NCBI RefSeq assembly: GCF_014645815.1 | Contig: NZ_BMML01000001.1 | Span: 490,118 to 554,117 of the forward strand | Source of the DNA: Streptomyces fuscichromogenes | GTDB taxonomy: Bacteria > Actinomycetota > Actinomycetes > Streptomycetales > Streptomycetaceae | DNA: 64,000 nt | Reading direction: 5' to 3' | Shown here: positions 16,233 through 25,261 of the stretch, piece after piece | How positions within the stretch are numbered: the stretch's first letter is position 1 | Layout: the number at the start of each line of letters is the position of its first letter | The notes under the pieces: generated by a model | Told to the model about the DNA's origin: nothing | What the model saw: the letters and a program-made list of their open reading frames with translations, nothing else | Database searches by the model: none | Made by a program: the position numbers and the translations under genes

Positions 16233-18029
16233 TCAGAACACCGGCGTGCCGTCGCGGGTCAGCTTCCAGTCCACCGACGCGAAGTCCTTCGGGTCCAGGA
16301 CGCCCTTGGCGGTCACCCACTCCGCGATCCGGGTGCGGATCTCCGTCGACTCCGACCACAGCTCCTTGGCCGAGGCGACGTAAGGGAACGCGCCGCCGCC
16401 GTTGGCGCGGTAGTTGTTGACCGCGAGCACGAACTGCTGGGCGTCGTCCAGGGCGACGCCGCCGTAGGTCAGGTTCCTGATCCGGGACCCGGCCGCCTGG
16501 GCGACGTCGATCTCGTACCGCAGGCCCGAGACGTAGTCGTAGTTGTAGTCCGGACGGTTGTTCGCGTTGGTCAGCTTCTCCACGTCGACGGCGGCGTCGG
16601 CGGCGGTCTGTACGAAGTACTCCGCCGAGTACTCCAGGTACGCGCGGACCTGCGCACCCGTCATCACCTTGGCGACCAGCGTGTTGTCGTAGACGTAGAG
16701 GCCCGACAGGTCCCGGACGGTCACGTTGCCGGCCGGGATCTCCGACGTCCGGGAGAACGGCGAGGCCTGCGCGATCACCGGCAGCGAGGCGTACTCGGTA
16801 CCCGCCAGGGCCGCCTTGACCACGTCCTCCTGGACCTTGGTGATCAGGTCGATGATCGGGGCGTCCCGGTAACGGGCGTCGACCGTGGTGAGGGTCTCGG
16901 TCGCGGTACCGACGACCTGGTTGACGTAGGCGACGACCTTGGCGTGCTCGTCCTTCAGAAGGCGGGTGATCTTCGGGTCGTCGGCGACCGTGTTGGAGTT
17001 CAGCAGCGAGGCCGCGACCGACTCGACCTCCCAGCTGCCCTTGTCGAACACCAGCTCGATGTCGAAGAGGGTGAGGCGCTCGGCGTAGCAGAGCGGTTCG
17101 GAGAGCACGACGGTCCGGCCGGTGGCCTCGTTGACCACCTTCAACTCCGGTATCTCCACGTGCGCGTGGCCCACCAGGATCGCGTCGATACCGGGCACCT
17201 GCCGGGCCACGTTGGCGGCCGCGTTCTCGACGTGGGGCACCTGGTCGCCGTAGGAGGAGGTGCCGGAGGAGCCGGAGTGCGCCGAGACCACGACCACGTC
17301 CGCGCCCAGCGCCTTCAGCTTCGGCACCCACTTCGCGGCCTGCTCCTCAAGACCGGGGAAGGCCAGCTTGCCCTGGACGTAGGCCTTGTCCCAGATCGCG
17401 ATGCCCGGGTTGGTCAGGCCGAGGACGGCGACCTTGACCGGCGGGGCGCCCGGCACGTGGAACTTCTTGATGAAGTAGGGCGGGAAGGCCGGCTTCAGGG
17501 TCTTCGCGTCGACCGCGTTGGCGCCGAGCAGCGGGAACCGCAGCTGGTCCTCGAACTTCCGCAGGGTCTCGATGCCGTAGTTGAACTCGTGGTTGCCGAG
17601 CGCCGCCGCGTCGTACCCGATCGCGTTCATGGCCTGCGCCATCGGGTGCACCGGGCCGCCCTTGGCGGTGATCGGGTCGACCTTGGCGTAGTAGTACGTC
17701 AGAGGGGTGCCCTGGATGGTGTCACCGGCGTCCAGCAGCAGCGTGTTGCAGCGGCCCCGCTCCTCGCGCACCTGGTTCACCAGGGTGGAGATGCGCGCCA
17801 GGCCCATCGCGTTGCCGGCCTTGTCGGAGTACTCCGTGTCCTTGAAGTAGTCCCAGTTGAAGACGTGCCCGTGCAGGTCGGTGGTGCCCATGACGGTCAG
17901 GGAGTACCGCGCGGGGCGCCGTGCGGGCCTGGCCGACGCCTGTGCCGGGGCCGCCGCCGCGCCGGCGATCGCCACTCCCGCTCCGGTCGCGGCGGACTTC
18001 TCCAGGAACTTCCGACGGTTCAAGGGCAT
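16233..18029 (-). CDS. Secreted 5'-nucleotidase/2',3'-cyclic phosphodiesterase family protein (Tat substrate)
   Basis: 598 residues from ATG 18029 (GAGGAG upstream). The N-terminus MPLNRRKFLEKSAATGAG is a twin-arginine signal (RRKFLEK) with an AQASA cleavage region. The metallophosphatase domain shows the ligand motifs GTTDLHGH, DAGDTIQG, GNHEFNYG, SAHSG and GHAHVE. The C-terminal 5'-nucleotidase domain (about residues 370-590) includes NNYRANGGG, of the substrate-binding region. It probably releases phosphate and nucleosides from extracellular nucleotides. I looked for direct-repeat PHO boxes in the 244-base upstream region and saw none. Confidence 0.9.
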   Translation of the reverse strand: MPLNRRKFLEKSAATGAGVAIAGAAAAPAQASARPARRPARYSLTVMGTTDLHGHVFNWDYFKDTEYSDKAGNAMGLARISTLVNQVREERGRCNTLLLDAGDTIQGTPLTYYYAKVDPITAKGGPVHPMAQAMNAIGYDAAALGNHEFNYGIETLRKFEDQLRFPLLGANAVDAKTLKPAFPPYFIKKFHVPGAPPVKVAVLGLTNPGIAIWDKAYVQGKLAFPGLEEQAAKWVPKLKALGADVVVVSAHSGSSGTSSYGDQVPHVENAAANVARQVPGIDAILVGHAHVEIPELKVVNEATGRTVVLSEPLCYAERLTLFDIELVFDKGSWEVESVAASLLNSNTVADDPKITRLLKDEHAKVVAYVNQVVGTATETLTTVDARYRDAPIIDLITKVQEDVVKAALAGTEYASLPVIAQASPFSRTSEIPAGNVTVRDLSGLYVYDNTLVAKVMTGAQVRAYLEYSAEYFVQTAADAAVDVEKLTNANNRPDYNYDYVSGLRYEIDVAQAAGSRIRNLTYGGVALDDAQQFVLAVNNYRANGGGAFPYVASAKELWSESTEIRTRIAEWVTAKGVLDPKDFASVDWKLTRDGTPVF

Positions 18030-18183
18030 GTTTTGATCTCCTCGCGATTCGGTCAACGACGCGCGTAGATTGTGTCCTGCTCATGACCGACGGCAACAGG
18101 CCCGGGAGGTTTCGATCCGGTGACTTGATCACGCCGTGTTCGACAAGTGCGAGATGCTCATAGGAGCGGGGCGCCGCACAATT

Positions 18184-18217
18184 CAACCTTTGTCAATAGG
18201 CCTTCACGCAAAGGTTG
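18184..18217. repeat. Inverted repeat in the pyk/5'-nucleotidase divergent promoter region
   Basis: CAACCTTTG (18184-18192) and its exact complement CAAAGGTTG (18209-18217) flank a 16-base spacer. It lies 57 bases before the pyk start and about 155 bases before the nucleotidase start. It could be an operator for a dimeric regulator with two half-sites, or a hairpin in the leftward leader. Confidence 0.45.
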
Positions 18218-18273
18218 TTGGGTCGTCATGTACGGCCAATTCTCTACCCGCCGGTAAGGCCTAGGCTCGAAAC

Positions 18274-19710
18274 ATGCGCCGAGCAAAGATCGTTTGTACT
18301 CTGGGGCCCGCCACCGACTCGTACGACCAGATCAAGGCCCTGGTCGAGGCCGGCATGGACGTCGCCCGATTCAACCTCAGCCACGGCGGCTACGCCGAGC
18401 ACGAGGAGCGCTACCAGCGCGTCCGCAAGGCCTCCGACGAGTCCGGTCGCAGCGTCGGGGCCCTCGCCGACCTTCAAGGCCCGAAGATCCGGCTCGGCCG
18501 CTTCACCGAGGGTCCGGTACTCCTCGAACGCGGTGACACCTTCGTCATCACGGTGGAGGAGGGCGCCGAGGGCGACCGGCACCAGTGCGGGACGACGTAC
18601 CCGGGCCTGGCCGCCGACGTCACCCCCGGTGAGCGCGTCCTCGTGGACGACGGCAAGGTCTGCCTGGAGGTCACCCGCGTCGACGGCCCCCGCGTGCACA
18701 CCACGGTGGTCGAGGGCGGCATGGTCTCCGACCACAAGGGCCTCAACCTCCCCGGCGTCGCGGTCTCCGTCCCCGCCCTCTCCGAGAAGGACGAGGCCGA
18801 TCTGCGGTGGGCGCTGCGCACCGGCTTCGACGTGATCGCCCTGTCCTTCGTGCGCAGCGGCCGGGACATCGAGGACGTCCACCGCATCATGGACGAGGAG
18901 GGCCGCCGCCTCCCGGTGATCGCCAAGGTCGAGAAGCCGCAGGCCGTCGAGAGCATCGACTCCATCGTGGCCGCCTTCGACGGGATCATGGTCGCCCGCG
19001 GCGACCTGGGCGTGGAGATGCCGCTGGAGCAGGTGCCGATCGTCCAGAAGCGCGCGATCAAGCTCGCCAAGCGCAATGCCAAGCCGGTCATCGTCGCCAC
19101 CCAGATGCTCGACTCGATGATCGAGAACTCCCGCCCCACCCGTGCCGAGGCCTCCGACGTCGCCAACGCCGTCATCGACGGCACGGACGCGGTGATGCTC
19201 TCCGGCGAGACCAGCGTCGGCAAGTACCCGATCGAGACCGTCCGCACCATGGCGAAGATCGTCGAGGCGGCCGAGGAGGACATCCTCGCCAAGGGCCTGC
19301 CGCCGCTGACCGAGAGCAACAAGCCCCGCACCCAGGGCGGTGCGGTCGCCCGTGCCGCCGCCGAGATGGGCGACTTCCTGAACGCGAAGTTCCTGGTCGC
19401 GTTCACCGAGTCGGGAGACACCGTCCGACGGCTGTCCCGCTACCGCTCGCCGATCCCGCTGCTCGCCTTCACCCCGGAACCGGCCACCCGCTCCCAGCTC
19501 AACCTCACCTGGGGCGTCGAGACCTTCCTGGGCCCGCACGTCGACTCGACGGACAAGATGGTCGACCAGGTCGACGAGTTGCTGCTGAAGTACGGCCGCT
19601 GCGAGCAGGGCGACGTCGTGGTCATCACGGCGGGCTCCCCGCCCGGCGTCTCCGGCTCCACCAACATGGTCCGGGTTCACCACATCGGTGAGGACGACAG
19701 CCCCAGGTAA
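18274..19710 (+). CDS. pyk: Pyruvate kinase
   Basis: 478 residues from ATG 18274 (MRRAKIVCTLGPATDS). All catalytic blocks are present: FNLSHGG, LADLQGPKIRLG, the lysine in IAKVEKPQAVES, MVARGDLGVEMPLEQVP (Mg/ADP site) and ATQMLDSMIENSRPTRAE (the signature of the allosteric-type enzyme). It converts PEP and ADP to pyruvate and ATP. A TAGGCT box at 18262-18267 is six bases before the ATG, so the mRNA is probably leaderless. The gene ends in the strong hairpin at 19715. Confidence 0.97.
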   Translation: MRRAKIVCTLGPATDSYDQIKALVEAGMDVARFNLSHGGYAEHEERYQRVRKASDESGRSVGALADLQGPKIRLGRFTEGPVLLERGDTFVITVEEGAEGDRHQCGTTYPGLAADVTPGERVLVDDGKVCLEVTRVDGPRVHTTVVEGGMVSDHKGLNLPGVAVSVPALSEKDEADLRWALRTGFDVIALSFVRSGRDIEDVHRIMDEEGRRLPVIAKVEKPQAVESIDSIVAAFDGIMVARGDLGVEMPLEQVPIVQKRAIKLAKRNAKPVIVATQMLDSMIENSRPTRAEASDVANAVIDGTDAVMLSGETSVGKYPIETVRTMAKIVEAAEEDILAKGLPPLTESNKPRTQGGAVARAAAEMGDFLNAKFLVAFTESGDTVRRLSRYRSPIPLLAFTPEPATRSQLNLTWGVETFLGPHVDSTDKMVDQVDELLLKYGRCEQGDVVVITAGSPPGVSGSTNMVRVHHIGEDDSPR

Positions 19711-19714
19711 CGCG

Positions 19715-19749
19715 CGAAGGGTCCCTCCGCCCCGCGGAGGGACCCTTCG
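19715..19749 (+). terminator. Terminator of pyk
   Basis: A 16-base perfect stem, CGAAGGGTCCCTCCGC (19715-19730) with its complement at 19734-19749, and a CCC loop, starting five bases after the pyk stop. Confidence 0.85.
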
Positions 19750-19786
19750 GCCACGCAATAACGCGACCTTGGAATCCAAGGAAAAG

Positions 19787-19861
19787 TGCCCCGGGTCGGA
19801 CTCGAACCGACACTGTACGGGTTTTGAATCCGTTGCCTGCTGCCAATTGGGCTACCGGGGC
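19787..19861 (-). tRNA. tRNA-Leu, anticodon CAA (short variable arm)
   Basis: The reverse strand folds as a complete 75-nt cloverleaf. The acceptor GCCCCGG pairs with CCGGGGC, with discriminator A. The D-arm has AATTGGCAGC in its loop, and the T-arm is GTCGG-TTCGAGT-CCGAC. The anticodon loop is TTCAAAA, giving CAA, which reads TTG leucine codons. The anticodon stem ACGGA/CCCGT has an A-C mismatch at 31-39. The variable region is only about five bases, although leucine tRNAs normally have a long variable arm. CCA is not encoded. A small hairpin (19767-19781) follows the 3' end. A tRNA-Leu gene near pyk is also known in mycobacteria. Confidence 0.8.
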
Positions 19862-19961
19862 TCGAAGAATCAAAGGTGATCCCCGACCCTCCGCGCGTCC
19901 ACCTTACCGTAGCTAGGTAGGCTCTTGTCAGCAGTACCCCTGCCCTGAACGAGGAGCCCCC

Positions 19962-20615
19962 GTGACCGCCGCCGAGTCGCCCCAGCCAGTCGACGCACCC
20001 GACGACAAGTCGCACGTGCCTCCGCTGACGACCCGTGTCGTCATCGCCGAGGACGAGGCCCTGATCCGGCTCGACCTGAAGGAGATGCTGGAGGAGGAGG
20101 GGTACACGGTCGTCGGTGAGGCCGGTGACGGCGAGCAGGCCGTCGAACTGGCCCGCGAGCACCGCCCCGACCTGGTCATCCTGGACGTCAAGATGCCCAA
20201 GCTGGACGGCATCTCGGCGGCCGAGAAGATCGCCGAGGAATCCATCGCCCCGGTCCTGATGCTCACCGCCTTCTCGCAGCGCGACCTCGTCGAGCGGGCC
20301 CGGGACGCGGGCGCGATGGCGTACCTGGTCAAGCCGTTCAGCAAGAGCGACGTCGTGCCGGCGATCGAGATGGCCGTCTCCCGCTTCACCGAGCTGAAGC
20401 AGCTGGAGCAGGAGGTCGCCGACCTCACCCTGCGCCTGGAGACCCGCAAGCTGGTCGACCGCGCGAAGTCCGTCCTCCAGACCGAGTACGGCCTGACCGA
20501 ACCGGCCGCGTTCCGCTGGATCCAGAAGACGTCGATGGACCGCCGCATGTCGATGCAGCAGGTCGCGGAGGCCGTCATCGCGGACAGCGAGGAGAAGAAG
20601 TCCCACAAGGGCTGA
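19962..20615 (+). CDS. pdtaR: ANTAR-domain response regulator, PdtaR type
   Basis: 217 residues from GTG 19962. Receiver domain: VVIAEDEALIRLDLKEML (acidic pair), phospho-acceptor Asp in DLVILDVKMPKLDG, Thr in MLTAFSQ and the conserved Lys in YLVKPFSKSD. A coiled-coil linker (ELKQLEQEVADLTLRLE) leads to the ANTAR RNA-binding domain (AKSVLQTEYGLTEPAAFRWIQKTSMDRR.SMQQVAEAVI). ANTAR proteins bind dual stem-loop RNAs and act as antiterminators. The M. tuberculosis orthologue PdtaR (Rv1626) is paired with the kinase PdtaS; no kinase is beside it here. A TAGGTAGGCT -10-like stretch is at about 19914, and a hairpin terminator follows. Confidence 0.93.
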   Translation: MTAAESPQPVDAPDDKSHVPPLTTRVVIAEDEALIRLDLKEMLEEEGYTVVGEAGDGEQAVELAREHRPDLVILDVKMPKLDGISAAEKIAEESIAPVLMLTAFSQRDLVERARDAGAMAYLVKPFSKSDVVPAIEMAVSRFTELKQLEQEVADLTLRLETRKLVDRAKSVLQTEYGLTEPAAFRWIQKTSMDRRMSMQQVAEAVIADSEEKKSHKG

Positions 20616-20635
20616 CCGAAACGCGCAGGAACGAC

Positions 20636-20670
20636 AGGGCCCGTACTCCGGTGAAGGGAGCACGGGCCCT
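20636..20670 (+). terminator. Terminator of the response-regulator gene
   Basis: AGGGCCCGT (20636-20644) pairs with ACGGGCCCT (20662-20670) around a 17-base partly paired loop, 21 bases after the stop. Confidence 0.75.
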
Positions 20671-20698
20671 TGTGACGCCGCTCGGGGGAGGCGCCCCG

Positions 20699-20745
20699 TG
20701 AGGGGCGCGGGGAACTGCGCGACCAGCCCCCACCGGCCTGCAGGC
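20699..20745 (+). repeat. Dispersed Streptomyces intergenic element
   Basis: The element begins GAGGGGCGCGGGGAACTGCG and continues with CGACCAGCCCCC. It shares its first 30 or so bases with 48839 and, reversed, with 5820-5850. It sits just beyond the livF stop, in the tail-to-tail gap with the response regulator. Confidence 0.7.
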
Positions 20746-20755
20746 GAAGGACTAC

Positions 20756-21472
20756 CTAGTCCTCACCCAGATAGGCCTTCCGCACCGACTCGTCGTGCAG
20801 CAGATCCTGCCCGCTGCCCGACAGCACGATGTTGCCGACCTCCATCACATGCCCCTGGTCGGCCAGCGACAGCGCGGCCTGCGCGTTCTGCTCGACCAGC
20901 AGGATCGTCGTCCCCTCGGACTTGAGCTCGACGATCGTCGACATGATCTTCTGCATCATGATCGGCGACAGCCCCATCGACGGCTCGTCCAGCATCAGCA
21001 GCTTCGGCTGGGACATCAGCGCGCGCCCCATCGCCAGCATCTGCTGCTCGCCGCCCGAGAGGGTGCCCGCGGCCTGCTTGCGCCGCTCGCCCAGGATCGG
21101 GAAGAGGTCGTAGGCCCGCTGGATGTCCCTCTCGATGCCCGCCTTGTCCTTGCGGAGGAAGGCACCGAGCTGGAGGTTCTCCGTGATGGTCAGGCGCGGG
21201 AAGATGTGCCGGCCCTCGGGGGAGTGGGCGAGCCCGAGCGCGACGATCTTGTGCGCCGGAACCCCGCTGAGCGGCTTGCCGTCGAACAGGATCTTCCCCG
21301 AGGCCGGCTTGAGCAGCCCCGACAGGGTGCGCAGGGTCGTCGTCTTGCCGGCGCCGTTGGTGCCGATGAGGGTCACGACCTGACCGGCCTCGACGCTGAA
21401 CGAGATGCCCTTGACGGCCTCGATCTTGCCGTAGGCGACCCTGAGGTCCTCGACCTCCAGCAGTGCGGTCAC
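20756..21472 (-). CDS. livF: Branched-chain amino acid ABC importer, ATPase LivF
   Basis: 238 residues from GTG 21472, overlapping the livG stop (GTGA). Walker A GTNGAGKTT, signature LSGGEQQMLAMGRAL, Walker B LLMLDEPSMGL and the switch His region LVEQNAQ are intact. The LivF-specific HSPEGRHIFPRLTITENL is present. It is the last gene of the liv operon and pairs with LivG to power uptake of Leu/Ile/Val or related amino acids. Confidence 0.95.
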   Translation of the reverse strand: MTALLEVEDLRVAYGKIEAVKGISFSVEAGQVVTLIGTNGAGKTTTLRTLSGLLKPASGKILFDGKPLSGVPAHKIVALGLAHSPEGRHIFPRLTITENLQLGAFLRKDKAGIERDIQRAYDLFPILGERRKQAAGTLSGGEQQMLAMGRALMSQPKLLMLDEPSMGLSPIMMQKIMSTIVELKSEGTTILLVEQNAQAALSLADQGHVMEVGNIVLSGSGQDLLHDESVRKAYLGED

Positions 21473-22419
21473 TGGGCCTCTCCCTTGGTGGTGCTGTCCG
21501 CCTCGGTGCTCTCCACGGTGTCCGTGGTCGCCGCACTGTCGGCGGGTTCGGCGGTCTCCGCGCTGTCGGCCGGCTCCGCGCTCTCGGCGCCCTCCGCCTC
21601 GGCGGTGGCTTCCGCGGCCTCGACCTCGGCGGCCTCCGCGGCACCGGGATCGCCCTCGAAGGGCTCACCCAGATACGCGGCGACCACACGCTCGTCCGCC
21701 TGTACGACGTCGGAGGTGCCCTCGACGAGCTTCTCGCCCTGGACGAGGACGGCGACCCGGTCGCACAGGTTGAAGATGAAGCGCATGTCGTGCTCGATGA
21801 CGAGGACGGCGATGCCCTTGTCCCGGATGGCGAAGACCAGATCCTCGGTGGCCCGGGTCTCCTGCGGGTTCATGCCGGCCGTCGGCTCGTCGAGCAGCAG
21901 CAGACCCGGCTCGCTGGCCAGCGCCCGCGCGATCTCCAGCTTGCGCTGCTCGCCGTAGGGCAGGTTGCGGGCGAGGTGGTCGCGCTTGGCGGCGAGGCCG
22001 ATGAACTCCAGGAGCTCCATGGCCTTCGCCTCGGACTCCTTCTCGGCCTTGCGGAAGCCGGGACCGCGCAGCAGCGCGGACCACAGGCCCTCCTTGGTCC
22101 GCGTGTGGCGGCCCACCAGGACGTTCTCCAGAACGGTCATGTTGGCGAAGAGCCGGATGTTCTGGAACGTGCGGGCGATGCCTGCCTGCGTCACCAGGTG
22201 CGGCTTGGGCGGCAGCACCTTGCCCTGGTAGGAGACCGTGCCCTCGGTGGGCACGTACAGACCGGTGAGGCAGTTGAAGAAGGTGGTCTTGCCGGCGCCG
22301 TTCGGGCCGATCAGGCCGACGATCTCGCCACTGTTGACCGTGAAGTCCACCGACCGTACGGCGGTCAGACCGCCGAACCGCATCGTGACGTCACGGGCTT
22401 CGAGTACAGGTGTCGTCAT
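21469..22419 (-). CDS. livG: Branched-chain amino acid ABC importer, ATPase LivG with acidic C-terminal tail
   Basis: 316 residues from ATG 22419. Walker A GPNGAGKTTFFN, signature LPYGEQRKLEIARAL (the LivG form), Walker B LLLLDEPTAGMNP and the His switch VIEHDMRF. The ATPase ends around residue 258 (AAYLGEPFEG). About 60 extra residues follow, made almost only of Ala, Glu, Ser, Asp and Thr in loose repeats (such as AEPADSAETAEPADSA), a low-complexity acidic tail not part of the normal fold. It overlaps livF by four bases and follows livM by five. Confidence 0.95.
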   Translation of the reverse strand: MTTPVLEARDVTMRFGGLTAVRSVDFTVNSGEIVGLIGPNGAGKTTFFNCLTGLYVPTEGTVSYQGKVLPPKPHLVTQAGIARTFQNIRLFANMTVLENVLVGRHTRTKEGLWSALLRGPGFRKAEKESEAKAMELLEFIGLAAKRDHLARNLPYGEQRKLEIARALASEPGLLLLDEPTAGMNPQETRATEDLVFAIRDKGIAVLVIEHDMRFIFNLCDRVAVLVQGEKLVEGTSDVVQADERVVAAYLGEPFEGDPGAAEAAEVEAAEATAEAEGAESAEPADSAETAEPADSAATTDTVESTEADSTTKGEAQ

Positions 22420-22424
22420 GGTTC

Positions 22425-24206
22425 CTACGCCCCTGCCTTGGTGACGGCCGGATCGTCGCTCAGCGTCGTCTGCGTGGGTACGTCGAGCTGGCCGGTCTCG
22501 TGGAACTCCAGCTGGCGGCGGCGGTTGGCGATGATGCCCTCCGGCCGGAACCGCATCAGCACGATCAGCGCGACGCCGAACGCGAACAGCTCGTAGTTCT
22601 GCAGGAACTGGAGCTTCTCCGGGACCAGGTAGAGCACGCTCGCGCCGAGCAGCGGGCCGCTGACGGTGCCCATGCCGCCGAGTACGACGGCGGCCAGCAG
22701 GAAGGCCGAGTTGGGCGGGGCGGCGCCGGCGAACTGGTACGGCTGCGGGTTCACGCTGTAGTTGACGTGCGCCATCACGGAGCCGGCGAGGCCCGCGAGG
22801 GAGGCGCCCAGGGCGAAGGCGATCAGCTTGACGCGGAAGCCGTTGATGCCCATGGCGGTGGCGGCGGTCTCGTCCTCGCGGATGGCGATCCAGGAGCGGC
22901 CGATACGGGAGTCGGCGGCGCGGGTGAAGACGAGCACGACGATCGCCGTGACGATGAGCATCAGGAACAGGTAGTTGGCGAACCGGCCCAGGCTGAACCC
23001 GAGGATGTTGTGCGACTCGCCCAGGTTGAACCCGAAGATGTTCAGGTCCGGGATCTGGGTGATGCCGTTGGGGCCGCGGGTGATGTTCGGTCCGGAGGTG
23101 CCGTCCAGGTTGTTGACGGTGATCCGGAAGATCTCACCGAAGCCGAGCGTGACGATGGCCAGGTAGTCGCCGCGCAGCCGCAGGGTCGGCGCGCCGATCA
23201 GCACACCGAAGACCAGCGAGGCGGCCATGCCGGTGAGCGCGGCGGCCCAGAACGGGAAGTGCACACCGGAGAACCGGGAGTACTCCGAGCCGGAGACCAG
23301 GGCCGCGGCGTAGGCGCCGACACCGAGGAAGGCGACGTAGCCGAGGTCGAGCAGACCGGTGAGGCCGACCACGATGTTCAGGCCCAGGGCGACGGTGGCG
23401 AAGATCAGGATGTTCACGCCGACGTTGGCGTTGTGGTCGTCGCTCTGGGTGAAGGGGAAGATCACGGCGGCGGCGAAGGCCAGCGCCGAGGCGAACCCCT
23501 TGTGGTGCGCCGCGGTGGTCGCGAAGCGGTCGACGAGGCCGGTGTGCATGAGGCCCCAGGCGGCGAAGACGAGCAGCAGCAGGTAGCCGATGAAGGTCTC
23601 GCTGGCGTCGTTGTCGATGCCGATGCCGTAGGTGAAGGTCACCAGGGCGAGCGCGACGCCGACCGTGATGACGATGCGCTCGGTGAGCGGCGACGCCTTG
23701 CCGGGAGCCGGCAGCTGAGGCTTGGCCAGGTAGCCGCGGATGCCGGTGCCCGGGGCCGGGTGGGGCAGGGCGAGGGCGCCGACGACGGGCAGCGCGGAGG
23801 CTGCCATCGCCACGAAGGCGCCGGGGTCGAGGTTGACCAGGCCGCCGAGGTCGACGGTGATGGCGATGCCGGTGAACCAGCAGACGGCGAACGCCGACAG
23901 GGCCGTCAGGAGGACCGGGGAGGTGCTGTTCGCCGGGTTCAGCCAGCGCAGCCACTTGACGTCCCACAGGGTGAGCCCGAACAGCAGGGTCAGGACGCCG
24001 CCCACGAGGGCGAGGATCTGCAGGCCGGCCGGGTAGCCGTAGACGGTCAGGTCGCCGGGGAAGTCGGACGTCCAGGTCCAGCTGAGGAAGGCGCTGGCGA
24101 TGGTGCCGACGGCGCCGACGGCGACGAGCAGCCGGGCGACGGACGGCGGCAGCGGGACGGGCCCGTGCTCCGCCGCGGCCGGGGCGTTGGTGGTGGTGTC
24201 GGTCAT
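22425..24206 (-). CDS. livM: Branched-chain amino acid ABC importer, permease LivM with N-terminal membrane extension
   Basis: 593 residues from ATG 24206 (MTDTTTNAPAAAEHGPVPLP), five bases after the livH stop. The last about 330 residues are a classic LivM: NIVVGLTGLLDLGYVAFLGVGAYAAAL, LRLRGDYLAIVTLGFGEI, and the EAA-like loop near RSWIAIREDETAATAMGIN. The first about 250 residues add roughly six hydrophobic segments not found in the 300-420-residue LivM of other bacteria. They begin with SVARLLVAVGAVGTIASAFLS. The extension may be an actinobacterial feature; its role is unknown. Confidence 0.92.
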   Translation of the reverse strand: MTDTTTNAPAAAEHGPVPLPPSVARLLVAVGAVGTIASAFLSWTWTSDFPGDLTVYGYPAGLQILALVGGVLTLLFGLTLWDVKWLRWLNPANSTSPVLLTALSAFAVCWFTGIAITVDLGGLVNLDPGAFVAMAASALPVVGALALPHPAPGTGIRGYLAKPQLPAPGKASPLTERIVITVGVALALVTFTYGIGIDNDASETFIGYLLLLVFAAWGLMHTGLVDRFATTAAHHKGFASALAFAAAVIFPFTQSDDHNANVGVNILIFATVALGLNIVVGLTGLLDLGYVAFLGVGAYAAALVSGSEYSRFSGVHFPFWAAALTGMAASLVFGVLIGAPTLRLRGDYLAIVTLGFGEIFRITVNNLDGTSGPNITRGPNGITQIPDLNIFGFNLGESHNILGFSLGRFANYLFLMLIVTAIVVLVFTRAADSRIGRSWIAIREDETAATAMGINGFRVKLIAFALGASLAGLAGSVMAHVNYSVNPQPYQFAGAAPPNSAFLLAAVVLGGMGTVSGPLLGASVLYLVPEKLQFLQNYELFAFGVALIVLMRFRPEGIIANRRRQLEFHETGQLDVPTQTTLSDDPAVTKAGA

Positions 24207-24211
24207 GCCGC

Positions 24212-25150
<939 letters not shown>

Positions 25151-25261
25151 CGCATGGCCTCCATGTGGTGGGGAGAGTCAGGGGGGCGGTAGAGGGCGGG
25201 CCGCGCGGTGACGGTTGGTCTACGCCGCGCGGCCCTGGTGGTGCGATGTTCTACGACTGGC

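Noticed and set aside
18030..18273. PHO box for the secreted 5'-nucleotidase
   Set aside because: No pair of 11-base GTTCACC-type direct repeats was visible.
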